The notes: generated by a model not told the origin, from the letters alone. 52,426 bases of DNA from Selenomonadaceae bacterium UBA2897 (GCA_002350105.1 DEDT01000002.1:1-52426); one strand, 5' to 3'; positions 1 to 8,633 are shown, numbered from the stretch's first letter. Numbers and translations are program-made.

Positions 1-25
1 CAGGTTTTGTGATTGAACCAAAAAT

Positions 26-66
26 ATAATAAAAAGAGCTGACGACCAGTCCTGGCCGCCAGCTCT
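26..66 (-). terminator. Terminator after the GGGtGRT gene
   Basis: Read on the minus strand, arms at 66-52 and 49-35 form a long stem with a two-base loop, followed by a U-rich tract (34-26). It ends the transcript of the GGGtGRT gene. Confidence 0.8.
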
Positions 67-106
67 CTGCTAGCATAGGGTATTCTTTTTTATTTCCACA
101 GGGAAA

Positions 107-1108
107 TTATTTGTTCATGGCTTCCTGCACGGAAACAGCCACGGCGACGGTCATGCCGACCATCGGGTTGTTGCCTGCGCCGATGAGGCCCATCATGTCA
201 ACGTGTGCCGGAACGGAGGAAGAACCTGCGAACTGGGCATCGCTGTGCATACGACCCATCGTATCCGTCATACCATAGGAAGCCGGGCCGGCTGCCATGT
301 TATCCGGATGGAGCGTACGGCCCGTGCCGCCGCCGGAAGCAACGGAGAAGTACTTCTTGCCCTTCTCGATGCACTCCTTCTTGTACGTACCGGCAACCGG
401 ATGCTGGAAACGCGTCGGGTTCGTGGAGTTACCCGTGATGGAGATATCGACATCCTCGAGGTGCATGATTGCCACGCCCTCAGGAACGCTGTCAGCGCCG
501 TAGCACTTAACCTTAGCGCGCTCGCCATCGCTGTAAGCGATCTGATCGACGACATTGACCTTGCCAGCCTTGTAGTCATACTCAGTCACGACATACGTGA
601 AACCATTGATACGGCTGATGATCTGAGCAGCATCTTTACCAAGGCCGTTCAGGATGACACGCAGCGGGTTCTTGCGAACCTTGTTGGCCGTCATCGCGAT
701 ACCGATAGCACCCTCAGCAGCTGCAAAGGACTCATGACCAGCGAGGAAAGCGAAGCAGCCAGCCTTCTCATCGAGCAGCATTGCGCCCAGGTTGCCGTGG
801 CCCAGACCAACTTTGCGGTGATCGGCAACGGAGCCCGGTACGCAGAAAGCCTGCAGACCTTCGCCGATAGCCTTAGCGGCATCAACAGCCTTCGTGCAGC
901 CCTTCTTGATGGCGATAGCAGCGCCCAGCGTGTAAGCCCATTTTGCGTTCTCGAATGCGATCGGCTGCAGATCCTCAACCGTCTTGTACGGATCGATACC
1001 CTTGTCGTTGCAGACCTTGCGGGCATCCTCGATGGACGCAATACCGTATTTCTTGCAAACTTCGTTGATCTTGTCAATGCGGCGCTCATAGCCTTCGAAT
1101 AATGACAT
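107..1108 (-). CDS. GGGtGRT family protein
   Basis: 333 residues, a conserved protein of unknown function named after its C-terminal GGGTGRT motif, seen here within SGGGTGRTLHPDN. The sequence continues into glycine- and methionine-rich conserved segments (GPASYGMTDTMGRMHSDAQF; GLIGAGNNPMVGM). The start at 1108 is preferred over an upstream ATG at 1117, because AAAGGA lies nine bases before 1108 and directly abuts 1117. In many anaerobes this family is paired with a NifU-like scaffold, which is the gene just upstream here. A role in iron-sulfur metabolism is therefore inferred, not shown. The two genes are separated by a hairpin repeat, so they may not be equally expressed. Family assignment is strong; the function is unknown. 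Confidence 0.9.
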   Translation of the reverse strand: MSLFEGYERRIDKINEVCKKYGIASIEDARKVCNDKGIDPYKTVEDLQPIAFENAKWAYTLGAAIAIKKGCTKAVDAAKAIGEGLQAFCVPGSVADHRKVGLGHGNLGAMLLDEKAGCFAFLAGHESFAAAEGAIGIAMTANKVRKNPLRVILNGLGKDAAQIISRINGFTYVVTEYDYKAGKVNVVDQIAYSDGERAKVKCYGADSVPEGVAIMHLEDVDISITGNSTNPTRFQHPVAGTYKKECIEKGKKYFSVASGGGTGRTLHPDNMAAGPASYGMTDTMGRMHSDAQFAGSSSVPAHVDMMGLIGAGNNPMVGMTVAVAVSVQEAMNK

Positions 1109-1134
1109 TTGTTTCATTCCTTTCGATTACCTTT

Positions 1135-1295
1135 AGGAAACGCTGACCCATTGAGTTAGCCCAGATTGTCGTAGATTTTTCGTCTAGGCGAGGAAGTAAC
1201 TCGCAGGCATAGCGGTTGCTATGCCCAGAGGAACTGACGACGCATAGGCGGGAAAGATACGGCAAGATGGGGTGACGATTGGGTCTGTGTTTCCT
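1135..1295. repeat. Hairpin repeat, copy 1
   Basis: A 161-bp imperfect inverted repeat between the NifU-like and GGGtGRT genes. Outer ends at 1135-1150 and 1280-1295 pair, the central arms at 1206-1213 and 1218-1225 pair perfectly (GGCATAGC, four-base loop, GCTATGCC), and the intermediate arms pair with many G-U pairs. The same layout and much of the same sequence recur at 8634-8799 and 29848-30013 in the same orientation. No ORF or transposase is present. It could be an RNA structure, a non-autonomous mobile hairpin or an mRNA processing element. Confidence 0.85.
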
Positions 1296-1317
1296 TCTAA
1301 CTCGGACAAGGGAAGAA

Positions 1318-2013
1318 TTACTCTTCACGCGGGTCGATGAACTTCACGCCATCGGCGAAACGGCCCTTCGTGCTCGTGTTCTTCTTGATGGACTCGTTGG
1401 CATCTTTGCCAGCACGTACATCGTCCATGACTTTGCCGAGCTGCACGACTTCGTAACCGATGATACGGCCTTCTTTGTCCAAAGCCAGGCGTTTCACATA
1501 GCCCTCAGCGAGTTCGAGGTAACGCGGGCCCTTCTTCAGCGTGCCATACAGCGTGCCGACCTGGCTGCGCAGGCCCTTGCCGAGGTCATCGAGACCAGCG
1601 CCGACCGGCAGACCGTCATCGGAGAACGCCGTCTGGGAACGGCCATAGGCGATCTGCAGGAACAGCTCGCGCATAGCCGTGTTGATCGCATCGCAGACGA
1701 GGTCCGTGTTCAGTGCTTCGAGAACCGTCAGGCCCGGCAGAATCTCTGCGGCCATAGCGGCGGAATGCGTCATGCCCGAGCAGCCGATCGTCTCGACGAG
1801 GCACTCCTGAATGATGCCGTCCTTGACATTCAGCGTCAGCTTGCAGGCACCCTGCTGCGGAGCGCACCAGCCAACACCATGGGTGAGACCGCTGATGTCC
1901 TGAACGTTCTTGGATTTTACCCATTTGCCTTCTTCAGGAATCGGCGCAGCACCATGATGCACTTCCTGCGTTACACATGCCATGTCTTCCACTTTCTGTG
2001 AATAAGCAATCAT
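1318..2013 (-). CDS. NifU-like iron-sulfur scaffold protein
   Basis: 231 residues related to the N-terminal scaffold domain of NifU/IscU, which assembles Fe-S clusters in the cytoplasm. Cysteine-containing segments typical of the family are visible: GWCAPQQGACKL near residue 50 and ETIGCSGMTHSAAM near residue 75. The C-terminal part is longer than in canonical IscU. The start at 2013 (MIAYSQ) follows a GAGG ribosome binding site eight bases upstream; the longer frame to 2049 lacks one. It lies upstream of, and in the same direction as, the GGGtGRT gene, its usual partner. No cysteine desulfurase is nearby. Which proteins receive the clusters is unknown. Confidence 0.85.
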   Translation of the reverse strand: MIAYSQKVEDMACVTQEVHHGAAPIPEEGKWVKSKNVQDISGLTHGVGWCAPQQGACKLTLNVKDGIIQECLVETIGCSGMTHSAAMAAEILPGLTVLEALNTDLVCDAINTAMRELFLQIAYGRSQTAFSDDGLPVGAGLDDLGKGLRSQVGTLYGTLKKGPRYLELAEGYVKRLALDKEGRIIGYEVVQLGKVMDDVRAGKDANESIKKNTSTKGRFADGVKFIDPREE

Positions 2014-2133
2014 TGTTCGTATTCCTCTCTTTGCTAAAATATAACACAAGGCAAATCTGTCCAGTCCTGCAGGCTAGCATGAGACAAAGTATCTCTCTGC
2101 ATGGCGCGGATAGCAGCCTTTCTTACCAGTGAA

Positions 2134-3663
2134 TCAGAGCTCGACGAGGTTCTTGCCCGTCATCTCAGACGGAATATCGAGGCCGGCCAGCGTCAGGAGC
2201 GTCGGTGCGATATCGCAGAGTGCGCCGTTCCTGACGGACTTCACGCGGTCGGAAACCACAATAAAGGGCACCGGATTCGTCGTATGCTTCGTGAAGGGCT
2301 GGTTGTTGTCGTAGTCCATCATCTTATCGGCATTGCCGTGGTCCGCCGTGATGCAGACCTCGCCGCCGACTTCCTTGATGGCATCGACGAAACGGCCGAC
2401 ACAGGTATCGACGGTCTCGACCGCCTTGACGACAGCCGGGAACACGCCCGTATGACCGACCATGTCGCAGTTCGCGTAGTTGAGGATGATGAAGTCGTAC
2501 TTCTGCGACTTGATAGCCTCGACGACCTTATCCGTAACCTCGATGGCGCTCATCTCCGGCTGCAGGTCATAGGTAGCCACTTTCGGGGACGGAACCAGGA
2601 TGCGATCCTCGCCCTCGTACGGCTCCTCGACACCGCCGTTGAAGAAGAACGTGACATGCGCGTACTTCTCCGTCTCGGCAATGCGCAGCTGCGTGAGGCC
2701 CTGGTTCTTGATGATCTCGCCCAGCGTATTGTGAATGGACTCCGGCGGGAACGCAATCGTCGCGTTCATGCCGTCCTCATACTGGGAGAACGTGCAGAAC
2801 GGGATGTGCAGCTCCTCGTCGCGCTCGAAGCCATCAAACTTCTCATCGACAAAAGCGTGCGTGAGCTGACGCGCACGATCCGGACGGAAGTTGAAGAAGA
2901 TGGCGCCGTCACCATTCTTCATGCCCTTGTAGCCCTCGATGACCGTCGGAACGACGAACTCATCGTTGACACCATTGGCATAGCTGGCTTTCAGGCCGGA
3001 CACCGGATCCTTGGCGCTGATGCCCTCAGCATGAGCGATGGCCTCGTAGGCCTTCTGCTCGCGATCCCAGTTGTGGTCGCGATCCATCGCATAGTAGCGG
3101 CCGCTGATCGTGGCGATCATGCCGACACCATACTTGTCGCATTCTTTCTGCAGGTTCTCGAGGAACGGCTGCGCACTCTGGGGCGGTACGTCGCGGCCAT
3201 CGAGGAAGGCATGAACGTAGACTTCCTTGACGCCCTCGCGTTTTGCCAGATCGAGCAGGGCATAGAGATGCTTCTCATAGCTGTGCACGCCACCCGGAGA
3301 GACGAGGCCCAGCAGATGCAGGGCACCATCGTGCTCCTTCACGCCGTTCACGATGCCGAGCAGCGCTTCATTCTTGAAGAAAGCACCGTTCTTGATGTCG
3401 CGGTTGATGCGCGTGAGCTGCTGATAGATGATGCGGCCGGCACCGATGTTGGTATGACCAACCTCGGAGTTGCCCATCTGACCATCCGGCAGGCCGACAG
3501 CCTCGCCGGAAGCCTGGAGCTGGCTCGTCTGATACTGTTTCATCAGACCATCGAGCACCGGCGTCTTTGCCTGAACGACTGCGTTGTTCTTGTCGTTCTG
3601 GTCGCCGATACCGCAGCCATCCATGATGATGAGGGCAACCGGGGCATTTTTGAGTTTTGCCAT
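2134..3663 (-). CDS. gpmI: 2,3-bisphosphoglycerate-independent phosphoglycerate mutase
   Basis: 509 residues, the usual length of the cofactor-independent enzyme, which interconverts 3- and 2-phosphoglycerate in glycolysis. An alkaline-phosphatase-type metal site is visible: the N-terminal IMDGCGIGD segment, the phosphoserine loop GNSEVGH with Ser66, and the C-terminal ADHGNAD motif. It needs two Mn ions in characterised homologues. It is the last gene of gap-pgk-tpiA-gpmI; AAGGAG stands ten bases before its ATG. Enolase, often next in such operons, is not found here. Confidence is very high. Confidence 0.97.
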   Translation of the reverse strand: MAKLKNAPVALIIMDGCGIGDQNDKNNAVVQAKTPVLDGLMKQYQTSQLQASGEAVGLPDGQMGNSEVGHTNIGAGRIIYQQLTRINRDIKNGAFFKNEALLGIVNGVKEHDGALHLLGLVSPGGVHSYEKHLYALLDLAKREGVKEVYVHAFLDGRDVPPQSAQPFLENLQKECDKYGVGMIATISGRYYAMDRDHNWDREQKAYEAIAHAEGISAKDPVSGLKASYANGVNDEFVVPTVIEGYKGMKNGDGAIFFNFRPDRARQLTHAFVDEKFDGFERDEELHIPFCTFSQYEDGMNATIAFPPESIHNTLGEIIKNQGLTQLRIAETEKYAHVTFFFNGGVEEPYEGEDRILVPSPKVATYDLQPEMSAIEVTDKVVEAIKSQKYDFIILNYANCDMVGHTGVFPAVVKAVETVDTCVGRFVDAIKEVGGEVCITADHGNADKMMDYDNNQPFTKHTTNPVPFIVVSDRVKSVRNGALCDIAPTLLTLAGLDIPSEMTGKNLVEL

Positions 3664-3705
3664 TATGTATTTTCTCCTTATCGTAAAAACACGAAGCGGA
3701 TAGAA

Positions 3706-4455
3706 TTAGTAGTTGACGATCTCGCTGAAGTCTTTGGCCTTCAGGGAAGCGCCGCCGACGAGTGCACCGTCGACGTTCGGCTGCTTCATGAGGTCTTTGA
3801 TCGTAGCCGGCTTCACGCTGCCACCGTACTGGATGCGGATGCTGTCCGCAGCGTCCTTGCCGAAATGCTCGGCAACCGTCTTGCGGATGTGGGCGCAGAC
3901 TTCCTCAGCCTGCTCGAAGGAAGCCGTCTTGCCCGTGCCAATAGCCCAGATCGGCTCATAGGCGATGACGATCTTAGCGACCTCTTCCGGCTTGAAGCCA
4001 GCGAGAGCCTCGAGCACCTGGAAAGCGACCATCTCAAGATAGGAGCCACGCTCACGAACCTCCAGCGGCTCACCGCAGCAGATGATTGGCGTGATGCCGG
4101 CAGCAAAAGCAGCATGAGCGCGCTTGTTGACGCCCTCATCCGTCTCGCCGAAGTAGCCGCGGCGCTCGCTGTGACCGAGGACGCAGTAGTCTACGCCGAT
4201 CTCCGTCAGCATGCCCGTAGAAACCTCACCCGTGAATGCACCATGATCTTCCCAATGCACGTTCTGCGCACCGACATGGATGTTCGTGCCCTTTACGGCC
4301 TCAGCGACCGAGGACAGAGCCGTAGCCGTCGGGCAAACGACGACATCGACCTTGGCATCCTTGACCAGCGGAGCCAGCTCTTTGACGAGTGAGACACCCT
4401 GGGCAATGGTGTTGTTCATTTTCCAGTTACCAGCGATAATCGGAGTTCTTGCCAT
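3706..4455 (-). CDS. tpiA: Triosephosphate isomerase
   Basis: 249 residues. It converts dihydroxyacetone phosphate to glyceraldehyde 3-phosphate in the cytoplasm. Classic motifs are present: AGNWKMN with the substrate lysine near the N-terminus, GHSERR with the electrophilic histidine, AYEPIWAIGTG with the catalytic glutamate, and the phosphate loops QYGGSVKP and VGGASL. The start is set at 4455 (MARTPII), because GGAGGAAG precedes it; an upstream in-frame ATG at 4470 would cover that ribosome binding site. It is third in the glycolytic operon, 42 bases before gpmI. Confidence 0.97.
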   Translation of the reverse strand: MARTPIIAGNWKMNNTIAQGVSLVKELAPLVKDAKVDVVVCPTATALSSVAEAVKGTNIHVGAQNVHWEDHGAFTGEVSTGMLTEIGVDYCVLGHSERRGYFGETDEGVNKRAHAAFAAGITPIICCGEPLEVRERGSYLEMVAFQVLEALAGFKPEEVAKIVIAYEPIWAIGTGKTASFEQAEEVCAHIRKTVAEHFGKDAADSIRIQYGGSVKPATIKDLMKQPNVDGALVGGASLKAKDFSEIVNY

Positions 4456-4478
4456 TTTTCTTCCTCCCATATACAGAC

Positions 4479-4518
4479 AGGATAAAGCGGCCTCCCCCAG
4501 CAGGAGGCCTCTTATCCT
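4479..4518 (-). other. Intercistronic hairpin between pgk and tpiA
   Basis: Arms 4518-4503 and 4495-4479 pair on the minus strand around GGAGGC/GCCTCC, with AGGATAA extensions. There is no U-tract directly after it and tpiA begins 24 bases downstream. An mRNA-stabilising or processing hairpin is more likely than a full terminator. Confidence 0.65.
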
Positions 4519-4565
4519 GAAAACGAATCTGAACTTAGCGGTAAAACCTTACGTGATTCGCTATC

Positions 4566-5759
4566 TTATTTGTCAGCCAGAGCTGCGATGCCCGGCATCT
4601 CTTTACCCTCGAGGTACTCGAGCGTAGCACCGCCGCCCGTGGAAACGTGGGAAATCTTGTCCGTCAGGCCCGTCTTCTTCAGGGCAGCCACAGAGTCGCC
4701 ACCGCCGACGATGGAGACAGCGCCCTCTTCCGTAGCCTTGGCTACAGCCTTGGCCACAGCCAGCGTGCCTTTGGCGAAAGCATCGAACTCGAACACGCCC
4801 ATAGGACCGTTCCAGATAACCGTCTTCGCACCGGCCAGAGCCTTCGTGTACTCCTCAGACGTCTTCACGCCGGAATCGAGTGCCTGCCAGCCATCCGGAA
4901 CCTGATCGACAGGAACCGTCTTCGTGTTGGCATCCGCAGCGAACTTGTCTGCGATGACGAGGTCAACCGGCAGCACAACCTTGACGCCCTTGTCCTCTGC
5001 CTTCTTGAGCAACTGACGTGCGAGATCGTACTTATCCGGCTCGCAGAGGCTTTCGCCGATGGGCAGGCCCTTGGCAGCATCAAACGTATGTGCCATGCCA
5101 CCGCCGATGATGATCGTGTCGACTTTGTCGATCATGTTGTTGATGACGCCGATCTTATCGGAGACTTTCGCACCGCCGATAATGGCGACGAACGGATGCT
5201 GTGCATGCTCCAGCGTATTGCCGATGTAGTTAATCTCTTTCTCCATCAGGAAGCCAGCAACCGTCTCGATGTACTTCGGCACGCCAGCGTTCGAGGCATG
5301 AGCACGGTGAGAAACACCAAAAGCGTCGTCAACGGCGACATCCGCGAGGGATGCGAGCTGTTTTGCGAACTCAGGATCGTTCTTCTTCTCTTCCTTGTGA
5401 TAACGCAGGTTCTCCAGGAGCAGGACCTCGCCCGGCTTCAGGTCAGCTGCAGCCTTCTCGGCCTCGGGGCCAACGCAGTCGGCAGCCCATTTGACGTCCT
5501 TCTTCAGCAGCTCGGACAGATGCTTCACGAGATGCTTCGTGGAGAACTTATCCTCGCGAGCCTCGGTCGGGCGGCCGATATGGCAAGCCAGGATAACAGC
5601 GGCACCGTTGTCCAGCAGGTAGTTGATGGTCGGCAGCGTGCGAACCATGCGCGTATCGTTCGTGATGTTCAGGTTCTCATCGAACGGCACGTTGTAGTCC
5701 ACGCGGACGAAAACTTTCTTGCCTTTGACATCGATGTCTTTCAGGGTTTTCTTAGCCAT
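4566..5759 (-). CDS. pgk: Phosphoglycerate kinase
   Basis: 397 residues, full length for bacterial PGK. It transfers phosphate from 1,3-bisphosphoglycerate to ADP. The N-terminal substrate domain has RVDYNVPFD near residue 20 and the basic-patch motif CHIGRP. The C-terminal nucleotide domain has WNGPMGVFE and the glycine-rich SIVGGGDSVAAL near the end. GGAGG lies ten bases before the ATG. It follows gap after a 100-base gap that contains a strong hairpin, so its level may be tuned relative to gap. Confidence 0.97.
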   Translation of the reverse strand: MAKKTLKDIDVKGKKVFVRVDYNVPFDENLNITNDTRMVRTLPTINYLLDNGAAVILACHIGRPTEAREDKFSTKHLVKHLSELLKKDVKWAADCVGPEAEKAAADLKPGEVLLLENLRYHKEEKKNDPEFAKQLASLADVAVDDAFGVSHRAHASNAGVPKYIETVAGFLMEKEINYIGNTLEHAQHPFVAIIGGAKVSDKIGVINNMIDKVDTIIIGGGMAHTFDAAKGLPIGESLCEPDKYDLARQLLKKAEDKGVKVVLPVDLVIADKFAADANTKTVPVDQVPDGWQALDSGVKTSEEYTKALAGAKTVIWNGPMGVFEFDAFAKGTLAVAKAVAKATEEGAVSIVGGGDSVAALKKTGLTDKISHVSTGGGATLEYLEGKEMPGIAALADK

Positions 5760-5783
5760 GTTGTAAAAACCTCCATAATAAAA

Positions 5784-5821
5784 CTTGAGGCCCGGCCCAA
5801 ACAGAATGGCCGGACCTCAAG
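5784..5821 (-). terminator. Attenuator-like hairpin between gap and pgk
   Basis: On the minus strand, a 14-bp stem (5821-5808 with 5797-5784, one mismatch aside from G-U pairs) is followed by UUUUAUU and then directly by the pgk ribosome binding site. This is the form of a partial terminator or a processing site after gap, which would leave more gap than pgk message. Confidence 0.75.
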
Positions 5822-5862
5822 AGATCTTTTCCTATGTTCAGTTGTTCAGTCTGAGACTTGAA

Positions 5863-6879
5863 TTACTGCACGTTCTCGGAGAAGTATTTGATCGTGCGAA
5901 CCATCTGGCTCGTGTAGGAGTTCTCGTTGTCGTACCAGGAAACAACCTGTACCAGGGAGTTGCCATCTTCCATGTTCTGAACCATCGTCTGGGTAGCATC
6001 GAACAGGGAGCCATAACGCATGCCGACAACATCCTTGGAGACGATCTCGTCCGTGTTGTAGCCGAAGGACTCCGTGGACTCTTTCTTCATCTGAGCATTG
6101 ACTTCGTCAACCGTGACCTTGCCCTTGACAACAGCATAGAGGAGCGTCGTGGAGCCAGTCGGGGTCGGAACGCGCTGTGCAGCACCGATCAGTTTGCCAT
6201 CGAGCTCCGGCAGAACCAGGCCGATTGCTTTAGCAGCACCGGAGGAAGTCGGAACGATGTTCTCGGAAGCAGCACGGCTGCGGCGCAGGTTGCCCTTGCG
6301 CTGCGGGCCATCGAGGGTCATCTGGTCGCCCGTGAAAGCGTGGATCGTCTGCATGATGCCGCTCTGGATCGGAGCGAGGTCATTCAGGGCCTTAGCCATC
6401 GGAGCCAGGCAGTTCGTCGTGCAGGAAGCTGCGGAGATGATCTTCGTGCCAGCCGGGATCGTCGTGTGGTTCGTGTTGAACACGATCGTCGGCAGATCTT
6501 TACCAGCCGGAGCGGAGATAACAACTTTCTTTGCGCCAGCCTTCAGATGAGCGGAAGCCTTCTCTTTGGAGGTGTAGAAACCAGTGCACTCGAGCACAAC
6601 ATCGACATCATGTTTCGCCCAAGGAATGTTTGCAGCATCTTTCTCAGCATAGATCTTGATCGTCTTGCCTTTGACCGTGATGCTGTCCTCGCCGGCCTCA
6701 ACCGTATCAGCATACTCGTACTTGCCCTGGGAAGAATCATACTTCAGCAGGTAAGCGAGCATCTTCGGGCTCGTCAGATCGTTGATGGCAACAACCTCAT
6801 AACCCTCAGCATCGAACATCTGGCGGAAAGCCAGGCGACCGATACGACCGAAACCATTGATAGCAACTTTTACTGCCAT
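5863..6879 (-). CDS. gap: Glyceraldehyde-3-phosphate dehydrogenase, type I
   Basis: 338 residues. It oxidises glyceraldehyde 3-phosphate to 1,3-bisphosphoglycerate with NAD. The Rossmann motif INGFGRIGR starts at residue 7. Asp34 in AINDLTS is the residue that favours NAD over NADP. The catalytic cysteine is Cys153 in ASCTTNC, and WYDNENSY lies near the C-terminus. It is the first gene of the gap-pgk-tpiA-gpmI operon, with AGGGGG before its ATG. No cggR-type repressor gene is adjacent, unlike in Bacillus. Confidence 0.97.
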   Translation of the reverse strand: MAVKVAINGFGRIGRLAFRQMFDAEGYEVVAINDLTSPKMLAYLLKYDSSQGKYEYADTVEAGEDSITVKGKTIKIYAEKDAANIPWAKHDVDVVLECTGFYTSKEKASAHLKAGAKKVVISAPAGKDLPTIVFNTNHTTIPAGTKIISAASCTTNCLAPMAKALNDLAPIQSGIMQTIHAFTGDQMTLDGPQRKGNLRRSRAASENIVPTSSGAAKAIGLVLPELDGKLIGAAQRVPTPTGSTTLLYAVVKGKVTVDEVNAQMKKESTESFGYNTDEIVSKDVVGMRYGSLFDATQTMVQNMEDGNSLVQVVSWYDNENSYTSQMVRTIKYFSENVQ

Positions 6880-6927
6880 TTGAAAAATACCCCCTAAATT
6901 CTTTTAGAAGTTTGTCTTACGTTTCTT

Positions 6928-6956
6928 ATAATAAACATTTCGGTGGCGAATGTCAA
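6928..6956 (-). promoter_or_regulatory. Promoter of the glycolytic operon
   Basis: Minus strand TTGACA (6956-6951), a 17-base spacer and TATTAT (6933-6928), about 50 bases upstream of gap. This is close to the sigma-70 consensus and suits a highly expressed operon. Confidence 0.8.
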
Positions 6957-7097
6957 CAATTTCAGCATAAATATTAGCAATAAAAGGCAGTGGCTGCGAT
7001 GCTTTTTTCTGAAGATTCTGCAGGAACAGGCATTATGTCCACTTTCTATGTAAAACAGCTGTAAAGCCGCATAAACAATAGGGATTTGCCCGATGGC

Positions 7098-7131
7098 GAA
7101 AAAGAACTGACAAGGAAAAATCCTTGTCAGT
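7098..7131 (-). terminator. Terminator after scfB
   Basis: Perfect 11-bp stem (7131-7121 with 7116-7106, ACTGACAAGGA), then UUCUUUUU on the minus strand. It ends the SCIFF maturase transcript. Confidence 0.88.
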
Positions 7132-7161
7132 CTGATAAAAAGCATTTATACATGATGCTAT

Positions 7162-8559
7162 TTAATTGTTTTCCTTTGCCTGCTTCTCCAGGGCCAGCAT
7201 CGCCTGCACATAGAGAGCGCATTCGAGGCGCTTGCGCTGGATTTCACAGCCCACCTCGTAGACGTCACGAATCTCACCATGGAAAAGATCGGCGTTCGCG
7301 TGGCAGCCGCCCGAGCAGAAGAAGCGGCACCAGCAGTCGCGGCACTTCGGCTTGTTCAGCACGTGGCTCTCGCGGAAGTACTGCGGCCAGTGCGTATCCG
7401 TCACACCCTCGTCGAGGCTGCCGAGGCGGTATTTCTCGCGGCCGACAAACTGATGGCAGGGATAGAGGTCGCCGTTCTCCGCCACAGCCATGTACTCGTG
7501 ACCGGCACCGCAGCCCGAGAGGCGCTTGGCGACACAGGGGCCGTTCGAGAGGTCCATGTTGAAGTGAAAGAAGAAGAAGCCTTTGCCCGCCTTGTGCGCG
7601 TCCATATAGGCCTTGGTCAGGCGGTCGTACTCCTCGCGCACGCGCGGCAGGTCTTCCTCCGTGATCGCGAGCTCCGGATTGTCTTTCAGCACCACCGGCT
7701 CCATGGAGAGCGTATCGAACCCCTCGTCGCGCATGGCCAGCACGTCCTTCGTGAAGTCGAGATTCTTATGCGTGTAGGTGCCGCGCAGGAAGATGTAAGA
7801 GCCACGGTAGTCCGAGCTGCCGCCCTGACGGCTGTCGACGAACTTGTGGAAATTCTTCACCACGCGGTCGTAGCTGCCCTGACCGCCCGCGGTCGGGCGT
7901 ACGGCATCGTGCACGGCCTTGCGGCCATCGAGCGAGAGCACCACCGCGAAGTTATTGTCGTTCAGCCACTTGATATTCTCGTCGTTCAGCAGCATGCCGT
8001 TCGTGGTCATAGTCAGCTTGATGGTCTTGCCCGTCTCTTTCTCACGCTGATGCACGTACTCCGTGACCGCCTTGACCGTCTTCATGTTCATGAGCGGCTC
8101 GCCGCCAAAGAAGTCCATCTCCAGGTGCTTGCGCGGGCCGCTTTTCCCGATGAGGAAATCCACGGCCTTCCTGCCCGTCTCTGGCGACATCACGGCACGC
8201 TCCTGACCATAGCTGCCGCCGTCGCCGAAACAGTATTTGCAGCGCAGGTTGCAATCCTGCGCAATCATGAGGCAGAGCGACTTCACGATGCCCGACTGCC
8301 TGAACGTCGGCGGCACATCGATATCCGGCGCAAAGAGCTCTTTCTGGTCCATGAGCTCGTGCAGCTCGCCCAAAGCCTCGCGCAGGTCTGCCTCGGGATA
8401 CGTGCCGCGCAGTGCCGCGACGACATCCTCGTCATTCGTGCCGTCAAAGGTATCCATCATGTCGTAGATCATCTTGTCAACGACATGCACGGCCCCGCTG
8501 TTGATATCGAGCAAAATATAAGTTCCATTTTGTTCAAATTTATGGATTCGTTCTTTCAC
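7162..8559 (-). CDS. scfB: Radical SAM SCIFF peptide maturase
   Basis: 465 residues. It is a radical SAM/SPASM enzyme of the family that forms thioether cross-links in SCIFF peptides. Residues 1-85 look like a peptide-recognition (PqqD-like RRE) region. The radical SAM cluster motif is CNLRCKYC (Cys103, Cys107, Cys110), followed by FFGGEPL. The C-terminal SPASM region has cysteines in GPCVAKRLSGCGAGH, YPCHQF, KCRDCWCRFFCSGGCH and EVGCEIQ, enough for two auxiliary 4Fe-4S clusters. The precursor gene scfA lies just upstream on the same strand, separated by a hairpin repeat and a terminator-like stem. That arrangement would give more peptide than enzyme. The assignment rests on motifs and on the adjacent six-cysteine peptide. 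Confidence 0.95.
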   Translation of the reverse strand: MKERIHKFEQNGTYILLDINSGAVHVVDKMIYDMMDTFDGTNDEDVVAALRGTYPEADLREALGELHELMDQKELFAPDIDVPPTFRQSGIVKSLCLMIAQDCNLRCKYCFGDGGSYGQERAVMSPETGRKAVDFLIGKSGPRKHLEMDFFGGEPLMNMKTVKAVTEYVHQREKETGKTIKLTMTTNGMLLNDENIKWLNDNNFAVVLSLDGRKAVHDAVRPTAGGQGSYDRVVKNFHKFVDSRQGGSSDYRGSYIFLRGTYTHKNLDFTKDVLAMRDEGFDTLSMEPVVLKDNPELAITEEDLPRVREEYDRLTKAYMDAHKAGKGFFFFHFNMDLSNGPCVAKRLSGCGAGHEYMAVAENGDLYPCHQFVGREKYRLGSLDEGVTDTHWPQYFRESHVLNKPKCRDCWCRFFCSGGCHANADLFHGEIRDVYEVGCEIQRKRLECALYVQAMLALEKQAKENN

Positions 8560-8587
8560 TTGCTAAAAAACTCCTAAAAAAACCATA

Positions 8588-8622
8588 GAAAAACCTTCCT
8601 CCATTTTTTGAAGGAAGGTTTT
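8588..8622 (-). terminator. Terminator-like hairpin between scfA and scfB
   Basis: Minus-strand stem AAAACCTTCCT (8622-8612) with AGGAAGGTTTT (8600-8590), then UUUUUC. It should stop part of the transcription coming from scfA before scfB. Confidence 0.75.
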
Positions 8623-8633
8623 GATTCCGACAT

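Noticed and set aside
1135..1295. Repeat copies as CRISPR or insertion sequence remnants
   Set aside because: Copies are kilobases apart with no spacers, and no transposase fragment is visible in any copy.
2101..4392. 763-codon open frame on the plus strand over gpmI and tpiA
   Set aside because: It is antisense to two clear glycolytic genes, has no recognisable domain, and results from GC-rich codon bias on the other strand.
7086..7562. Plus-strand frame of 158 codons at the scfB 3' end
   Set aside because: It crosses the scfB terminator and is low-complexity Arg/Ser/Gly, typical of antisense reading.
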